Positions 25,098 to 36,151 of a stretch of DNA of 64,000 nt are shown here, piece after piece. Made by a program: the position numbers and the translations under genes. This DNA is from Torreya grandis. Its lineage: Eukaryota > Streptophyta > Pinopsida > Cupressales > Taxaceae. Location of the stretch: positions 2,505,501 to 2,569,500 of the forward strand of contig JARHVA010001739.1 of NCBI GenBank assembly GCA_037957365.1, written 5' to 3'. Under the pieces are notes generated by a model, which worked only from the letters and a program-made list of their open reading frames with translations, made no database searches and was not told the DNA's origin. Within the stretch, counting starts at the first letter, position 1; each line of letters opens with the position of its first letter.

Positions 25098-25800
25098 GTT
25101 GAGGATGCTTGACCAGTGAAAAAATGCCCATATAGGATGAATCTTTATCTTTGGGTGCATGTTAAAGAGGAGATTGATAGTATGCTACGTGTCAGAGTAA
25201 TCACTCCCATTGATGAATTTGAGTGGCTTAGTCCCATGATGATTAGCATCAAAAAGGATAAATGCATTTGTATATATGTGGACTACCGAGTGCTCAATGC
25301 ATCCTATGTAATAGATCCCTTTCCAACACCATTCATGAAGGAAATCCTTGAAGGTGTTGTTTTTTGTGAATTTTACTCCTTCATAGATGGATTGTGGAGG
25401 TACCAATAGTTCCAAATAACTAGAAAATACTAGCCTAAGACAACCTTCACCACTAAATGTGGGTCATTTTCCTATACTATCATGCCCTTCAGGTTGAAAA
25501 ATGCCCCAAATATGTTTTCATGAATATAAATTTAAGCCTTCAAGGACTTCATCCACAAGTTACTCCAAGTCTATTTGGACAATTGGAAAATATATGGTTT
25601 AGTCAAGGACTATTACGCTAACCTCAAGCTTATGCTTGAGTGATATCAGGTCTTACAAATCTCATTAAACTTGAATTGCATATTTGTGACACCTTTTGGT
25701 GTGCTCCTAAGGCATATTATTTGTAAGGAAGGACTCCTAGTAGACCCGATGAAGGTATCTATTATTATTCACCTTCTAGCACCGAAGACTTAGTATAAGG
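25098..25800 (+). pseudogene. Reverse transcriptase of inner element
   Basis: An open frame 25116-25409 gives the fingers: RMNLYLWVHVKEEID, a position-equivalent of SEWxSP (FEWLSP), then CIYVDYRVLNASYVIDPFP, and YSFIDG. After a TAG the palm continues with FTTKCGSFSYTIMPFRLKNA and QVYLDNW at about 25566-25586. The catalytic YxDD reads YLDN, so the last aspartate is lost by GAT to AAT. The connection GHIVCKEG-like block (RHIICKEGLLVDP) and FLGHIGYYRKF follow. It would copy element RNA into DNA. Confidence 0.85.
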
Positions 25801-25977
25801 TCTATGCCTTTCTAGGCCACATAGGTTATTATAGAAAGTTCACTCGTAGTTATACAAAGATTGTTGAACCTATAAAAGAAATTATAAAGTAGAATGAACA
25901 TTTCATATGGATTTTCTCTTATAAGGAGGCCTTTTAAACATCAAAGAAAAGCTAGTCACTGTTCCTATTCTCTAATT

Positions 25978-26540
25978 CCCTGATTGGAAAAAGCCATTTC
26001 ATGTCCATGTTGATGCATCTATCATGGCCATTGGTGAAATCCTTACACAACTAGGTGAAGGTCACCTAGATAATTCAATCTACTTTACAAATATGAAGCT
26101 CACATTAGCTAAAAATAATTATACCACTATAAAACATAAAGCATTGTTAATGGTCTATGATTTGTAGAAGTTTAGATAGTACTTGTTAGCCACTCCTTTT
26201 AATTTATATAAAAATCATGATGATTTGAAGTACCTTGTCAATAAACCCATAATACATGGATGGATCTATTACTAGATGTTTTTGTTCCAAGAATTCCAAT
26301 TTTCAGTCATGGTGAAACCTAAGAAGGCCAATTGTGAGCATGACCACCTATCATAAATTAAGAATGGAGAACCACCATGCACCATAAAGGATGATCTTCC
26401 TAATGTAAAAAAATTATATGTTACATGGGTGCCTAAAGAATTGGAAGGCATTAAAACATTCTTGACCACTAGTTCTATGCCTAACTATCTCACCTCACAA
26501 GCCAAAAAGTAACTCGTGGTTCACACCACACTTTTTTAGC
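25978..26540 (+). pseudogene. RNase H and connection of inner element
   Basis: PDWKKPFHVHVDAS (first catalytic D kept) is followed by NYTTIKHKALLMVY, where the catalytic E of the family TTE(R/K)E block appears as K, then the YLVNKP block with the preceding D now N (KNHDDLKYLVNKP), and QEFQFSVMVKPKKANCEHDHLS. The order and spacing are those of Ty3/gypsy RNase H. All recognisable losses of acidic residues are G-to-A changes. Confidence 0.75.
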
Positions 26541-26544
26541 TTTT

Positions 26545-27690
26545 AGGAGGTGATGTTTACAAAATGGGCTATGAAAAAGTTCTTCGACATTATGTAAAGC
26601 AACATGAGTGCCTTTAGGTACTTTTTGAAGTTCATCAAGGTATTACTAGTGGACACTATGCTCAAGAAGCTACCACACAGAAGGTTCTACTAACTAGATT
26701 AAAGTGGCAAACTCTCTTCTAAGATGCTAAAGCATATGCCATGTAATGTGACATATGTCAATACATATGAAAACCTAATCAAAGAGATGTTATGCCTCTA
26801 CAACCCATCCCTTCTCAAGAACCCTTTGAAAAATGGGCTATTAATTTTGTTGGTACCATCACTCCAATAAGATGATGGATAGGTTCTCAGTACATCATTA
26901 TAGAAACTGACTATCTTATGTGTTGGGTTGAAGTCATGATGATAAGGGATTGTATGTCTTCTATTAATATGAGGTTCATCTAGGAGAATGTCATAAATCA
27001 GTTTGGATGCCCTCTGAGTTTCACTAGTGATTACAAAACACACTTTTTGAATGAAATAATTCACATCTTACTGGCTGAGTTCATGATTGCATACCACAAA
27101 ATAAACCCATATCACCCACAAGCTAATGGAATTGTGAAAGATTTTAGTAAAATCTTAGGTATTACTTTAACAAAGATCTATAACATTAGATAAATGAATT
27201 GGGATGCGAGGGTGTCTATAGTTCCATGGGCTTACTAAGCGACCTTCAAGTGCTTAAACAAAAGCATGCCATTCAACTTGGTGTATGGTAAGGAAGCAGT
27301 TCTATTAATAGAGTTCTTGGTAACATCTCTATGTATCATGTACATAGGATAACTAGATGAAGAATCATATTTAAAATCATGACTAGACACTTTATTATAA
27401 CTAGACAAAGATTGAATCCTTATTCATTAGATCTGAGATGTAGAGAAATGTAAGCAAAATGCATGACATGATCACCATATAAAGAACAAAACATTTTCTC
27501 TAGGAATGAAGGTCTTGTTGTATGAATCTAAGTTCATGCACCACCTAGGAAAGCTTTGCATACAATGGGATGGCCCTTTTATAATACATAACATTAGACC
27601 TACCAAATCATGTTAGTTACAAAGGATGGATGGTCAATTCTTTCCTGGGCACTATAATAGAAGCTAGTTTTGGCCATATTTCACTTCAGA
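26545..27690 (+). pseudogene. Integrase of inner element
   Basis: The HHCC zinc region is visible (HQGITSGHYAQEATTQKVLL, then CDICQ). In the catalytic core the first aspartate (family W-x-x-DFVG) reads WAINFVG, so N; the second is kept in FTSDYKTHFLNE (about 27028); the glutamate after PYHPQANG (about 27107) reads K. Hence two of three DDE residues are gone. A GPY/F-type C-terminus follows (KVLLYESKFMHHLG ... WDGPFIIHNI). Stops are TAG/TAA. It would have inserted the element cDNA. Confidence 0.85.
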
Positions 27691-27835
27691 ATAGTTGAAG
27701 TTTTTGTAATCAATAAGGATTATGCTATTATTTTAGGATTTACTGCTTTCAATAAAAGTGCTACCTTTGTTATGCACAACTTTCCCTTTTTTAATTTTGT
27801 TTTCAAATTTCTTGTTCTTTTTGTGGAGGAGCATG

Positions 27836-27860
27836 ACACATTTTAGTGTGGGGTTAGAAG
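27836..27860 (+). promoter_or_regulatory. Internal polypurine-like tract
   Basis: TTTAGTGTGGGGTTAGAAG, almost the same as the AGTGTGGGG tract that primes the 3' LTR at 30651, but lying right after integrase and 2.8 kb upstream of it. Confidence 0.4.
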
Positions 27861-28274
27861 TCATATTTGAAAAGGTAAACATGAAAAGTGTGCAAGTTAC
27901 TTAGGTGTGTGAGTTACATGGGTGTGAAAGTTATTAAGGGTGCATAAGGTAATAGAGGTGTATAATTAATTTAAGGCATAAAGGGGTAAGGTTCCTACCA
28001 TAAGTTAGAAATTTAAAAGAGACAACTATCTTCCACCTCACAAAAAGTGTGGGACATAGCTGTCATCTACTTCAAAGAAAGGTGTGAGATGGGATGTGCC
28101 ATTAATGTATAAAGAATAGTTATGAAAAATAACATGCCAATAACATGATGGAATAATACCATTAGTGCATTAATTGAAAAAATTAGTTATCTAAATGTGG
28201 TGATCATTAAGAATCTGTATTAATGTCATGAAGTGATGGGAAGGTATTAATGAGGATAAACCCCTCTTGGAGCC

Positions 28275-28283
28275 TATAAATAG
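28275..28283 (+). promoter_or_regulatory. Internal TATA box ahead of extra ORF
   Basis: GCCTATAAATAGCC, a good plant TATA box, sits between the end of pol and the third ORF, about 270 bp upstream of its first readable codons. It could drive separate expression of that ORF. The 27860-28540 interval otherwise has no coding similarity. Confidence 0.45.
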
Positions 28284-28544
28284 CCACGTAAAACTCATTT
28301 TACACTTTATCTTACATTTAAATTCAAATTATTATATTTGAAGATCAAGCAAATAATATAATTGAGTCAATTAAACCCAAAGCCAAACAAAGAGATATCA
28401 TATCCTTAGCAAACCATGCAAGTCGTTACCAAGTTGAGAGACATTCCATGTCTAGTTCATTAGAAAAGTGACAGTTTTGAAATTTTTAGGTTGAAAGTCT
28501 GCCATTAAAGGGTGTTTCAGCTTAAAAATAAAAATAAAAAATCT

Positions 28545-30640
28545 ATAACCATGTATTCTTTTAGACACATTGTATATTCAACATGGCTTAAGTTACCATA
28601 TGACTTTTCATCATGGTACTTCATAGAATCTATCAATCAGATATATGATGCATAGCCTATCATCTTACAGGTTGAAACAATAGACTCAAAGATTCACACT
28701 CTTTGTAAATTATTTGTATATCCAGACAAGAAGGCCTACATGGAGAAGATGGAGACAAACCTGATCAACATTTAGGTCAAGCAAACATTAGTGGGGGAGA
28801 AAATTCACAATTTATTCAATATGTTGAACCCTCAAAAGAATTCATAGGGTAGGGACCCTAAGGAGAAACTTCCATCACTGCCACCCCTAAAGAAGAAGAA
28901 TTAACCGAATGTGGATGCTAGCACAAGTGGGCATCAGGCCCCCTAAAAATGTTAAAAGACTATATAAGTGTAGTCTTATAGACCTATGCCATCCCACCCT
29001 TTTTTACTACCTCCACCTCAGCCTTCACCATCTCCACATTCATCTCTATCTCCTCACACTTCTCCATCTCCTCCATGATTTATGCCTCTACACTCTTCAA
29101 ATTTTCACCCTTCATCTCCCCAACCTACTCCTCCCCTTTATCCACCACCTTCTCCACTACCACCTCCACCTTTTTTGCGTCCACCATAATCTCCCCCAAG
29201 TGATTCTATTTCAAGAGCTACCTAGTATTAGCCCCTAATGCAAGCACCCCAATAGGAAGTATTTGAGGTTAAATTCCATAGCTCAAGTTCTAATTTTGAA
29301 AAAGATACCTCCTTAGTATGGGAGGAGAAATTTTCCTCTAGTGATTCACTATTTGATAATGAAACACAATATAATGAGGAGGGGGGTGGTAAAAAAGAAA
29401 GTGAGATGGCCACTGGTGGCCATGAGGAGGATGAGCTTGAGCATGACCCTAGTAAGGGGAAGGAACCGACTGAGACCTTAAAAGAACAATATGGTGGTAC
29501 GACGGGCATTACAGATGAGTGTTACTAGTTCAACATTGAAGATAAGATGCTTTAATCTTTGGATGCACTTCATTCCCAAGGAGGCAATAGTGGAAACAAG
29601 AAATTAAGTATCCTTATTAATTTATATATACAATGAATATCTTGAGTTTTAACTTCTACATGATAGCCTTTCCTTGGTCTTAGATACTCCAACACTGCTA
29701 AAACCACTATGGGTAGATCCGCAAAATATCTCCCCTCTTATTACAAGCACTACCTTTTTTAAGCTGGGCATGGAGATTATGCACCAAAATATTTTATTGG
29801 ATTTTGATGCATGCATAGCTGAGAGGAAACATGCCAAAATTGTATCCATGTATAATAAGCTAGTTTTGAGAAACAAGCACTCATCAAAGAAGTGGCCACA
29901 TTGAAATAAAAGCTCTAAGAGGCCATAGAGGAAAAACTAAGGGTGTTAAACCTCTATAAAATAATTTTTAATGAAGACCTAGTTCTATAAAATGGTGTAG
30001 CTCTTGATAGGGATTCCATAGGAAATCTGGAAACCGTGGTGGAACTACTACTTAAGCGATGCAAGGAGTAACCCACACCATGAGATGAGGGATTAGAGTT
30101 GGATGAATAGATTACCATGGCCATCAATGTTTACAAATATACTATATAGAGAGTTGGGGAAGTTATCCCCCATTTTAAATAGCATTTTTGTATGGCTATC
30201 ATGCCTTAATAAAGTCTTAGAGCCTTGAATCCAAGTTGAAGAATCCCAGAGGTAGTAGTTAGTTGATGTTGTGCTCTTAATAAAAGACCACACCAAGCAT
30301 GCAAAAACATTCAGGGATATAGAGATGATGGAGGACACCATCAATAAACATTGTCAATAGTTGAATGCAAATTTTGTAACCCTTTAAGGACAAGTTAACA
30401 AGGAGGTCTCTACACTTGAATATGTATATAAGGATGCCACCGTATCCTTGGATGAATAGCTCCAAAAGGTTGACAAGACCCCCAACCAACTCGAGGAGAT
30501 AAATAAAGTAAAGGGGACCATAAAATAAATAACTATGAAAGTTATCGAGGCATTGTCACATTAGGACAATTCGAAGAAGGATCTCAAGTAGTCTAGGCTC
30601 AAATTTTTGGAAGATGCTATCATGACTTAGTCTGGGATGG
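28545..30640 (+). pseudogene. Third ORF of inner element (Pro-rich, acidic, coiled coil)
   Basis: Reading through TAG/TAA interruptions, the N-terminal part runs FRHIVYSTWLKLPYDF to TIDSKIHTLCKLFVYPDKK and LVGEKIHNLFNMLNP (28560-28840). A proline-rich stretch (PPP, SPSP, PPPSPLPPPP) covers about 28985-29195 and an acidic Ser-rich stretch 29250-29520. The C-terminal part (about 30300-30630) has Leu/Val/Ile at heptad spacing, rich in K, E and Q, as in a coiled coil. It ends just before the polypurine tract. Position after pol matches the env-like or accessory ORFs of Athila/Tat elements, but I see no signal peptide or membrane anchor, so the function is unknown. Confidence 0.6.
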
Positions 30641-30650
30641 ACTAAGATCA

Positions 30651-30660
30651 TAGTGTGGGG
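30651..30660 (+). promoter_or_regulatory. Polypurine tract of inner element
   Basis: TAGTGTGGGG directly abuts the TG of the 3' LTR at 30661. Confidence 0.7.
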
Positions 30661-31642
30661 TGATTTTGGCCACATAATTTTGACTAAGTGTTTTCCATTT
30701 TTAGCATGAAACTAGAATGGTATGGAGGGACCATGGCATAAAAGGAACATGGTGTGAAACTGATAGGTATAGAAGCACCATGGCATGAAACCTAAGGAGT
30801 GCCAGAGGAAAATGGCAAAAAATAACCAACACGAGAGGATCCAGTTAGAGGGAAATGAGTCGTGAGGAACCTGAGGATGTAGGACTCAAAATAGTAGTGG
30901 AAGACTAGGGGAACACTTGGGAAGTGAGAGTAGTTGGAAGAATAGTTAAATGGGTCACTCTAACCTTATTGATAGGAAGTTTTGCACCAGTCCACAAGGA
31001 GAGGAACACATGGAAACAAAGATATATCATAGAGGAAAGATATAGGGGGTGTAGAGGCCTAGATCTTTAGGAAGAATTGATTGTTAAGCACCATGACTCT
31101 CAGTCTATTGATAATTTATTAGCCAATTCTTCATGCCATTAATGATTGTAAACACTTGGTTAGGGTAAAATAAGTATAAATACCCCTATTGTAAAGCATT
31201 ACAAAAAAGAATGGATGTTAGGATGTGATTGTGGAAAAACATATACTTTTTTGTGGGTTATCTTAATATATGAGAATAATGGGTTTTGGTTAACTTCTTG
31301 TTTTTTGATGAACAATGGTGTGAATTAAGTGTTGGTTTATACATGAGTTATACCCTATCACATTTTATTTTATAAGATAACTAATGCAAATAGGAAATGA
31401 CAATATTTTTCATAGTAATATTAATCAAACCTATAACTCGAAGTATTAATCCCTATTTGATTAGCGTAAAGAAGACTATGAACACGTTATCCAAATTATG
31501 CAAAAAAACCTATAGGAACTAGTCTTTTGGTATATGCTTCAAGTGAGCATGTAAGACATAACTATTGAATGAAAGGGCTAGTGTGCTAGCTCATTGGGAT
31601 AGACTTCAATTCTAACCTAAAATTATCAAAAAGAACTCAACA
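30661..31642 (+). repeat. Inner element, 3' LTR
   Basis: Starts TGATTTTGGCC (the 5' copy has TGTTGGCC), ends AACTCAACA. It carries the same TATA box and leader as the 5' copy. Confidence 0.9.
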
Positions 31643-31647
31643 TTTGG

Positions 31648-32455
31648 AAAAATGGGTTAGTGGGCATATGGTATTGAGTTGACCCCAATGACCCCACTAT
31701 CAAAGGGCACTACCTACATAGCCAATACTCCAAAAGAGGGACTTAGACTCATTTAGTTCTCCCCTACATGTTGGCTTGTGTGTGAATCATGTAATGTGTG
31801 TAAAATAAGTACAACAATGACCTATCTTGTAACTTGGAAAATTAAGCTTTTGGGTTACTCCTTTAATAATTTAGACATATAGATGTGCAATCCCTATGAC
31901 TCGTTTGGTAATAGGGAAGCTTTGATCAATTTATTGTTTGATAGAGTGATTTTGATAAGTGCCTTGGTCTCTTTAGTAATTTTTAGGTATTCATATATTT
32001 TTCTAGGTTAGGAAAGAATAAGGGTTGATCTTGTATTTATACCAATCTTATTGGGAGGTAAATCACATTAAATCGCTTAGGTCAACCATTGCAATATTTT
32101 TCATTTTTAAGCTAGATTAATTTAGGAAATTAAACACTTAAGTCAGAATATGATAGAAACATTGATGCTACTATCTATCCCAGATGTTAGTGTCTAGGGA
32201 GTAGCAAAATAAGTACATGATTAAAACTTGTAGAGGTGTAAGATAAGTACATTTTAAGCATCTTGGAAAAGGTAGAATGTTTATGTCATCAATATAATAT
32301 TTTTTAGACTAAGAGATAGGCCAAGTGGCACAAGATAAATCATATATGAGGCTTGCTTAAGTAAGGAAAGCATATAACTAAGAGGAACAACCAAGGTCTA
32401 AGTTTACCAAGTGTAAAATATTGAGGTGCTACATAATAATAAAATATCATCTACA
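31648..32455 (-). repeat. Outer element, 5' LTR, right piece
   Basis: Resumes the LTR interrupted at 19627. GAAAAATGGGTTAGTGGGC matches 12289-12307 of the intact partner, and it runs to CTACA at 32455, followed by the ATATC duplication. Confidence 0.85.
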
Positions 32456-32460
32456 ATATC
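32456..32460. repeat. Target-site duplication ATATC, right
   Basis: Identical to 11744-11748; confirms both ends of the outer element. Confidence 0.8.
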
Positions 32461-32499
32461 TAATTTTTACTCATTTATGTGTTTTATAGAGGCTATATA

Positions 32500-32645
32500 A
32501 TACACTTCTAAAATTATAGTCCAACTGGTTAAGATGATGGTTAATTATATCCATCCACCAAGGTACAAATCTCTCTAGATACCCGACATGGAGAATAAAG
32601 TGGTTAAGGCTAAAATTGTGCCTTGGGTGATTTTTACTCATGGTT
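32500..32645 (+). repeat. SINE-like unit, right copy
   Basis: TAGTCCAACTGG (32517) and GGTACAAATCTC (32562) lie 45 bp apart, like Pol III A and B boxes. ATCCATCCACCAAGGTA and GCCTTGGGTGATTTT are shared with the inverted copy at 11540-11700. The two copies face each other head to head across the outer element. Confidence 0.4.
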
Positions 32646-32689
32646 ACTTAGCCAAAGGAGCTCACTAATTTAGATGTATGTTTACTCAA

Positions 32690-33219
32690 TATTGTAAATC
32701 CTCTATATGTTTATTTTTAAAATATGGGTAGAGATGTTGACATTCTATGTAATACAATGATTCTATGTAATACCTTCCACTATAAATTTATTTTTTAAAG
32801 ATGGGCAAAGAAGCTGACATTGTATGTAACTAAGTTATTCCATTTAATTCCTTGTGGCATATAACAATATATATATTTTAAATGCTTGAGTTTACCTCCT
32901 TCATGTATCCCTAAATAGGATGGTGTCATTAGCAAATTTCATATGAGTAAAAGGCTCCATATGTTCTGAGGTGCTTAGGCCCCAAATTTATTTGTTTAGA
33001 TGAGCCATTTTTATAGTTGAACCAAGTGGTTATATCATGAGGGTAAAGAGGAAATAAGAGAGGATATCCATAACATAAACACCTTGTATATTCCAAAAAT
33101 CCTTTCAGACAATTGTTGATGAGGATGAAATATATTGGAGAGGATATATGTATCCAAATATCTAATCACACCATCCTTTGGAGAAACTATTTTTTATAAT
33201 GTTTAGCTCCTACCTTGTA
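32690..33219 (-). pseudogene. LINE RT, middle part
   Basis: Minus-strand frames give INNCLKGFLEYTR, then a phase shift to YFLFTLMI followed by PLGSTIKMAHL, and KFANDTILF near 32905-32930. This is the plant LINE sequence GFF-x-xTRGLRQGxPLSPYLF...FADDTxLF; the catalytic FADD reads FAND. The thumb region LKHLKYIYCYM follows. It continues the RT that starts at 34430-35090 and precedes the 3' half at 9592-11530. Confidence 0.7.
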
Positions 33220-34416
33220 AGGAACTATAGGAATCATTTGGAATAATAATTATTACACAATGAATACATAAAATTCAAGAATTTTTATATTTATAAAAAT
33301 TTTATTCTATTTTTATAATTTTTGGACTTTAAAAAAAGCTATTAAAATTAATTATTTCTCATTATATTGGCTACACAATAACTTTTTCATGTTCTCATAA
33401 TAAATTTAAAAAATAAATAAAACAAAGATGTGTACATGCATTTATGTAACTAAAAGATAAGTGTAAATCATGTCTCAACAGCATTGACACATAACCCGTA
33501 AGTTATGCAAACTGTTTAATTAATTGATTATTAATATTTTAACCACCCTCATATTTCTTCAATCGATATGAGACATTAATCTAATAAAATTTTCCACCTA
33601 CTATTATGCCTCCACTTTCTCATGTTATTGCCATGCTTTTATCAACAAGTGTCTCATAATATTAACTCCCATGTGTGTGGCCACTATAAGTAGGGAATAT
33701 CTTGGTTAATTGTTGTTTGGCACCTAGGTGGTAAAAGAAGATAACTATACTTTAGAGGCTTTTAAGATTATAGGAAGTAGATAAATGTGTAAGGCATGGA
33801 TATACCAATTCAATATAATTCAATTATTTATTAAAGATTTATGTTTTAATATATTCATTACATAATCATGATCTTAGAAATTGATGCTTTGACTTATGAT
33901 TTTTTTAAAAGAAAGAATCAATTTATTTTTTGTTATTTAAATTTTTAGATCATATATGTATAATGTGTCTCCACTCCATCACAAATATTATAAAACATGT
34001 CAAATGATTGGACTATATTTTAAATATTTTATACCCCTTATTTTTAACATCTTCATATCTTTATGTTATATATTACTCATTACTTCTATGACATAGACTA
34101 TAAAAATACAATATTCTTAAATCTCATTATTAATGTTTTTCTATATTTATTATTATTAGTTTTAGCACGTTATTTACTATTGTAGTTAGCTTAAATTATA
34201 AATTTACATAAAACTTCAATTTTAAACAATTTGCAAAACAAAAGGAAATGTCTTATACTCAGTTTACATTATAAATCTACATGCAAATTCAATTTTAAAC
34301 AATTTACAAAATAAAAGAAGTGACTAGATGCTATGTGACATGATTCAATTAAAAAAATTTAATAATACAGATAATTACTTAACCATAAATAAGTTTCAAT
34401 AAAAAATTAGGAACTA
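33220..34416. other. AT-rich insertion in the LINE, 8-bp direct repeats
   Basis: About 1.2 kb without coding similarity splits the LINE RT between the KAFDHV block and the GFxxxTRG block. AGGAACTA occurs at 33220-33227 and again at 34409-34416, as an 8-bp target duplication would. I see no terminal inverted repeats, so the element type is open and the repeats could be chance. A short 72-bp-period tandem duplication lies inside it (34190-34320). Confidence 0.4.
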
Positions 34417-34429
34417 GCCGTTATGTGGC

Positions 34430-35090
34430 CTTTATTTTATAAAAGCCTCTAATTCACTTCTAATTCACATGGTCAAAAGCCTTGTTGATATCATGTTTAA
34501 TTTATATAACTTGTTGATGATTAATAATGAATGAATACATGATCTCATGAGTGATGAATATGCCTTTAGATATGTGCCTGTTCGACATAAAGCCTCCTTA
34601 TTTGGGAGAGATTAAAAGTGGCAACAAATGTTTCAGTCTTAGGGCAATTAGTTTTGAAATTATTTTATAGACCAGATTGCATAAGGGAATAGGCCTAAAA
34701 TTAGCAAAGGAATCTGGGTGCTCTTTTTTGTGGATCAATGTGATGAAGGTGAATTTTAGTTCTAGTAGCACTCATGTGGTTTTTTTGAATTCTTCTACTT
34801 CTATGGTCACATCTTTAGCCACTATATGCCAATACTCTTGAAAATATCTTGTAGGGAAATCATCTAGACCAGAAGCTTTATCCCATGGCATGAATAAAAG
34901 GGTGGCTCAAAATTCTTCCTTATAAAATGAAGCTAACAACATTGCATTTTGATTGTCATTAATGATCTAAGGAATGAATTTTAAAAACTCATCTTGGGTA
35001 GTTTGATTAGAAGCAATATGATTGGATAATAGATCTTTGAGAAAACTAATGACTGTATTATTTATTTATTCTAAAGCAAACATTTAATGC
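34430..35090 (-). pseudogene. LINE RT, N-terminal part
   Basis: A minus-strand frame reads, from right to left, SFLKDLLSNHIASNQTTQDE, then ASGLDDFPTRYFQEYWHIV, LLELKFTFITLIHKKEHPD, NFRPIPLCNLVYKIISKLIA, LKHLLPLLISP and KAFDHVN. These are the successive plant LINE RT blocks (PGPDGFP, LNxTFIxLIPK, FRPISLCNVxYKIISK, KAFDxV). Only a few stops interrupt it, at CAA/CAG or TGG positions. No endonuclease domain is visible to the right, so the LINE copy is 5'-truncated. Confidence 0.85.
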
Positions 35091-35226
35091 AAAATTGAAT
35101 ATCTTATAATGGAAATTATGTTCATATTACGACATTATTTCACTAATTTTTTGAAGAAACTTATGTTTCAATCTAGCACTATATTAAAGTTTGAAGTGTA
35201 GTGTACAAAATTGATTGTTTTTGCAG

Positions 35227-35432
35227 GTTGTCATATATTGAATAGATAGGTCGATCCATCAAAGCTATATTAAATAAACATGTTGTAAATATTAACAAAG
35301 AAGGAATAGTTAAGTTGGCCTTAATTAAACATTATTTCACACCCCGTCATCATATTTATACTAAGAATACCAACATTTTGGCTATAAAGGACCACTATCT
35401 CAAGCAACATCTAAGAGAAACAATAGAAACTG
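35227..35432 (+). pseudogene. Exon-like block resembling kinesin-5 motor end
   Basis: 206 bp bounded by TTTTTGCAG on the left and ACTG|GTAAGT on the right, both good plant splice signals. One phase reads AILNKHVVNINKE, then LALIKHYF, and NILAIKDHYLKQH. This resembles the stretch after the kinesin-5 motor (RAKxIxNKPEVNQK..ALIKDLY...REKNGxYIPxxRYxQEE). A TAG at about 35242 falls where relatives are open, so it is probably a pseudogene exon or captured fragment. No neighbouring exons were recognised. Confidence 0.4.
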
Positions 35433-35801
35433 GTAAGTATAATAATAGATTGAATAGGGATGATGGTTTAAAATTAAACTAGTCTTGAAGGCCAATCATC
35501 AATATGATTAGAAAATAATATCTTGATTGGAAATCATTAATATGATTGAAAAATAATAACTTGATTGGGAACATTTCATTTGTTAATGGATAGTTTTTCT
35601 AATGAATAATGTCACTTTGTTTCTAAAGTTATTTTGTTCATAGCCCTATTGCTCTCATATTACTTTTTCCACCATTTGTTTTTCATTTTGTTTAATCTCT
35701 TTCTCTATATTTCTAATTCTTATATCCCTTTCATTTATTTAAAACAATTGAGTTTTATAGTTTCTTTCCTACAACTAATCTAGATATCACTTTAAAATAA
35801 A

Positions 35802-35806
35802 TTTCT
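35802..35806. repeat. Target-site duplication TTTCT, left
   Basis: TTTCT precedes the left LTR and is repeated exactly at 37839-37843 after the right LTR. Confidence 0.7.
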
Positions 35807-36137
35807 TGTTAAGAAATAGTTATAACATTAAGTTTTTACATATGATAAAAATTAGTTACTATTTACCATGTGTTAGTTACCACTGTTATATGTAAAGTTA
35901 TTATGGGTTAATTGGTTAAATGAATATATTATTATTAACAATATATTTTGTAATTGGGTTAGTTGGTTAGTTTATGAGTTATTAACAGGATCTTAACATC
36001 GCCACTTATAGGTAATAAATCTCTATATATTGTAATGTTCATGAATAAATAAATTGTGTTGATTGACCAACTGAAAATATTGTGATCTACACATTTTCAA
36101 GCCTTCGACTCTACCAAATAATGAGTTAAAATTATTA
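35807..36137 (+). repeat. TRIM-like element, 5' LTR
   Basis: Starts TGTTAAGAAATAG and ends AAAATTATTA. TATATATTG at about 36015 may be its TATA box. Confidence 0.85.
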
Positions 36138-36139
36138 TT

Positions 36140-36151
36140 TGGTATCAGAGC
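36140..36151 (+). promoter_or_regulatory. Primer-binding site, tRNA-iMet
   Basis: TGGTATCAGAGC two bases after the LTR, the classic complement of the initiator tRNA-Met 3' end in plants. Confidence 0.9.

Larger units (their letters stand above)
19628..31642 (+). mobile_element. Inner Ty3/gypsy retrotransposon, 12.0 kb, plus strand
   Basis: LTRs 19628-20618 and 30661-31642 enclose, in order, a primer-binding site, gag, protease, RT, RNase H, integrase, an internal TATA box, a further ORF and a polypurine tract. It interrupts the right LTR of the outer element. The flanking pentamers are TCTAG (19623-19627) and TTTGG (31643-31647), each one transition from TCTGG, so a decayed target duplication. 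By eye about 93% LTR agreement over 265 bp (20101-20365 versus the matching 3' stretch). Gag-pol order and a third ORF after pol resemble Athila/Tat-type plant elements; all coding parts are broken. Confidence 0.9.

Noticed and set aside
28909..29238. Leu/His-rich plus-strand open frame
   Set aside because: It is the wrong phase of the proline-rich part of the third ORF.
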